From: Miltoncostaeales bacterium
Lineage (GTDB): Bacteria; Actinomycetota; Thermoleophilia; Miltoncostaeales; Miltoncostaeaceae
Direction: 5' to 3'
DNA length: 51,853 bases
Assembly (NCBI GenBank): GCA_030833665.1
Contig: JAURGT010000008.1
Location: 1-51,853, forward strand
The translations under genes and the position numbers were made by a program. Within the stretch, counting starts at the first letter, position 1, and each line of letters begins with the position of its first letter. The notes under the pieces were generated by a model. It made no database searches and was not told the DNA's origin. It was given only the letters and a program-made list of their open reading frames with translations. Positions 51,749 to 51,853 of the stretch are shown here, one piece after another.

Positions 51749-51853
51749 ACGTTCTCCCCCCTGGGAACCGCGTTGCGGAAGTCCACGACCAGCCGGCTCC
51801 GGTCGGCCACCCGCTGCCAGTCGATGCCCGAGTGCGCGGTGACCACCACCACG
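51736..51853 (-). CDS. Nucleotide-sugar dehydrogenase C-terminal end (WbpA-like), partial
   Basis: Only the last 38 residues are in the window: VVVVTAHSGIDW, then RSRLVVDFRNAVP. This is the C-terminal UDP-binding part of UDP-glucose/GDP-mannose-type dehydrogenases (usual pattern V-x-D-x-R-N). With the WbpB- and WbpD-like genes downstream, a UDP-N-acetylglucosamine 6-dehydrogenase is most likely. The 5' part lies beyond the right edge. Confidence 0.7.
   Translation of the reverse strand, partial: VVVVTAHSGIDWQRVADRSRLVVDFRNAVPRGENVWTL

Overview
The window is one continuous stretch of very GC-rich bacterial chromosome. It is gene-dense on both strands, with many GTG starts and runs of 1-4 base ATGA/GTGA stop-start overlaps. 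Codon use, a GT20 synthase, the PBP/Hsp20-Lon/PDH complement and frequent TANNNT boxes just upstream of start codons suggest an actinobacterium, perhaps of the class Thermoleophilia. The phylum-level guess is reasonably supported; the class is inference. I see no rRNA, tRNA, CRISPR array, insertion sequence or prophage.

Layout. (1) About 60-11,000, minus strand: a polysaccharide export/assembly locus with a DUF7033 deacetylase fragment, an ATP-grasp enzyme, two GT4 glycosyltransferases, two O-antigen-ligase-like membrane proteins, a FlgD-Ig-like protein, a methyltransferase, a secreted clan GH-A hydrolase and a secreted protein of unknown function. (2) 11,128-12,609: an OtsA-like synthase, divergent from (3) a six-gene plus-strand operon (12,670-19,483): a degenerate M28-like membrane protein, GT2, GT4, a flippase-like LPG_synthase_TM protein, DUF2079 and a small membrane protein. 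(4) 19,480-22,196: a class A penicillin-binding protein and a small membrane partner. (5) 22,265-24,025: a HAD hydrolase and a polytopic membrane protein. (6) 23,999-25,841: a minus-strand trxB-trxA-FmdB-CsoR-like operon whose regulator lacks the copper-ligand histidine. Beyond it, C-tract operator-like sites precede trxB and a divergent MFS transporter promoter. (7) 26,522-30,242: two MFS transporters and rlmN, followed by a perfect 27-bp inverted repeat. (8) 30,410-34,761: YciI, peroxiredoxin, a small membrane protein, Lon and Hsp20. (9) 34,819-41,082: two tiny genes, then an operon read htrA-GNAT-pdhA-pdhB-pdhC-lipB. (10) 41,140-45,615: response regulator, histidine kinase, SDR and glycerate kinase. 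(11) 45,674-48,582: rmlA-rmlD-rmlB for dTDP-rhamnose. (12) 48,613 to the end: a secreted S1 protease and a WbpA/WbpB/WbpD-like set for a diacetamido-uronic acid sugar, cut by the window edge.

The dominant theme is cell-envelope glycan construction: nucleotide sugars at the right end, glycosyltransferases, polymerase/ligase and flippase-like proteins at the left. Envelope quality control (HtrA with a divergent two-component system, Lon/Hsp20) and thiol/redox defence (Trx system, peroxiredoxin, a His-less CsoR-family sensor) lie between. The most interesting candidate system is the thioredoxin operon that appears to carry its own persulfide-type (CstR-like) regulator and a Cys/His-tailed FmdB zinc ribbon. 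Other notable points are the pseudo-M28 membrane protein, the 27-bp inverted repeat after rlmN, and the recurrent promoter layout implying leaderless mRNAs.
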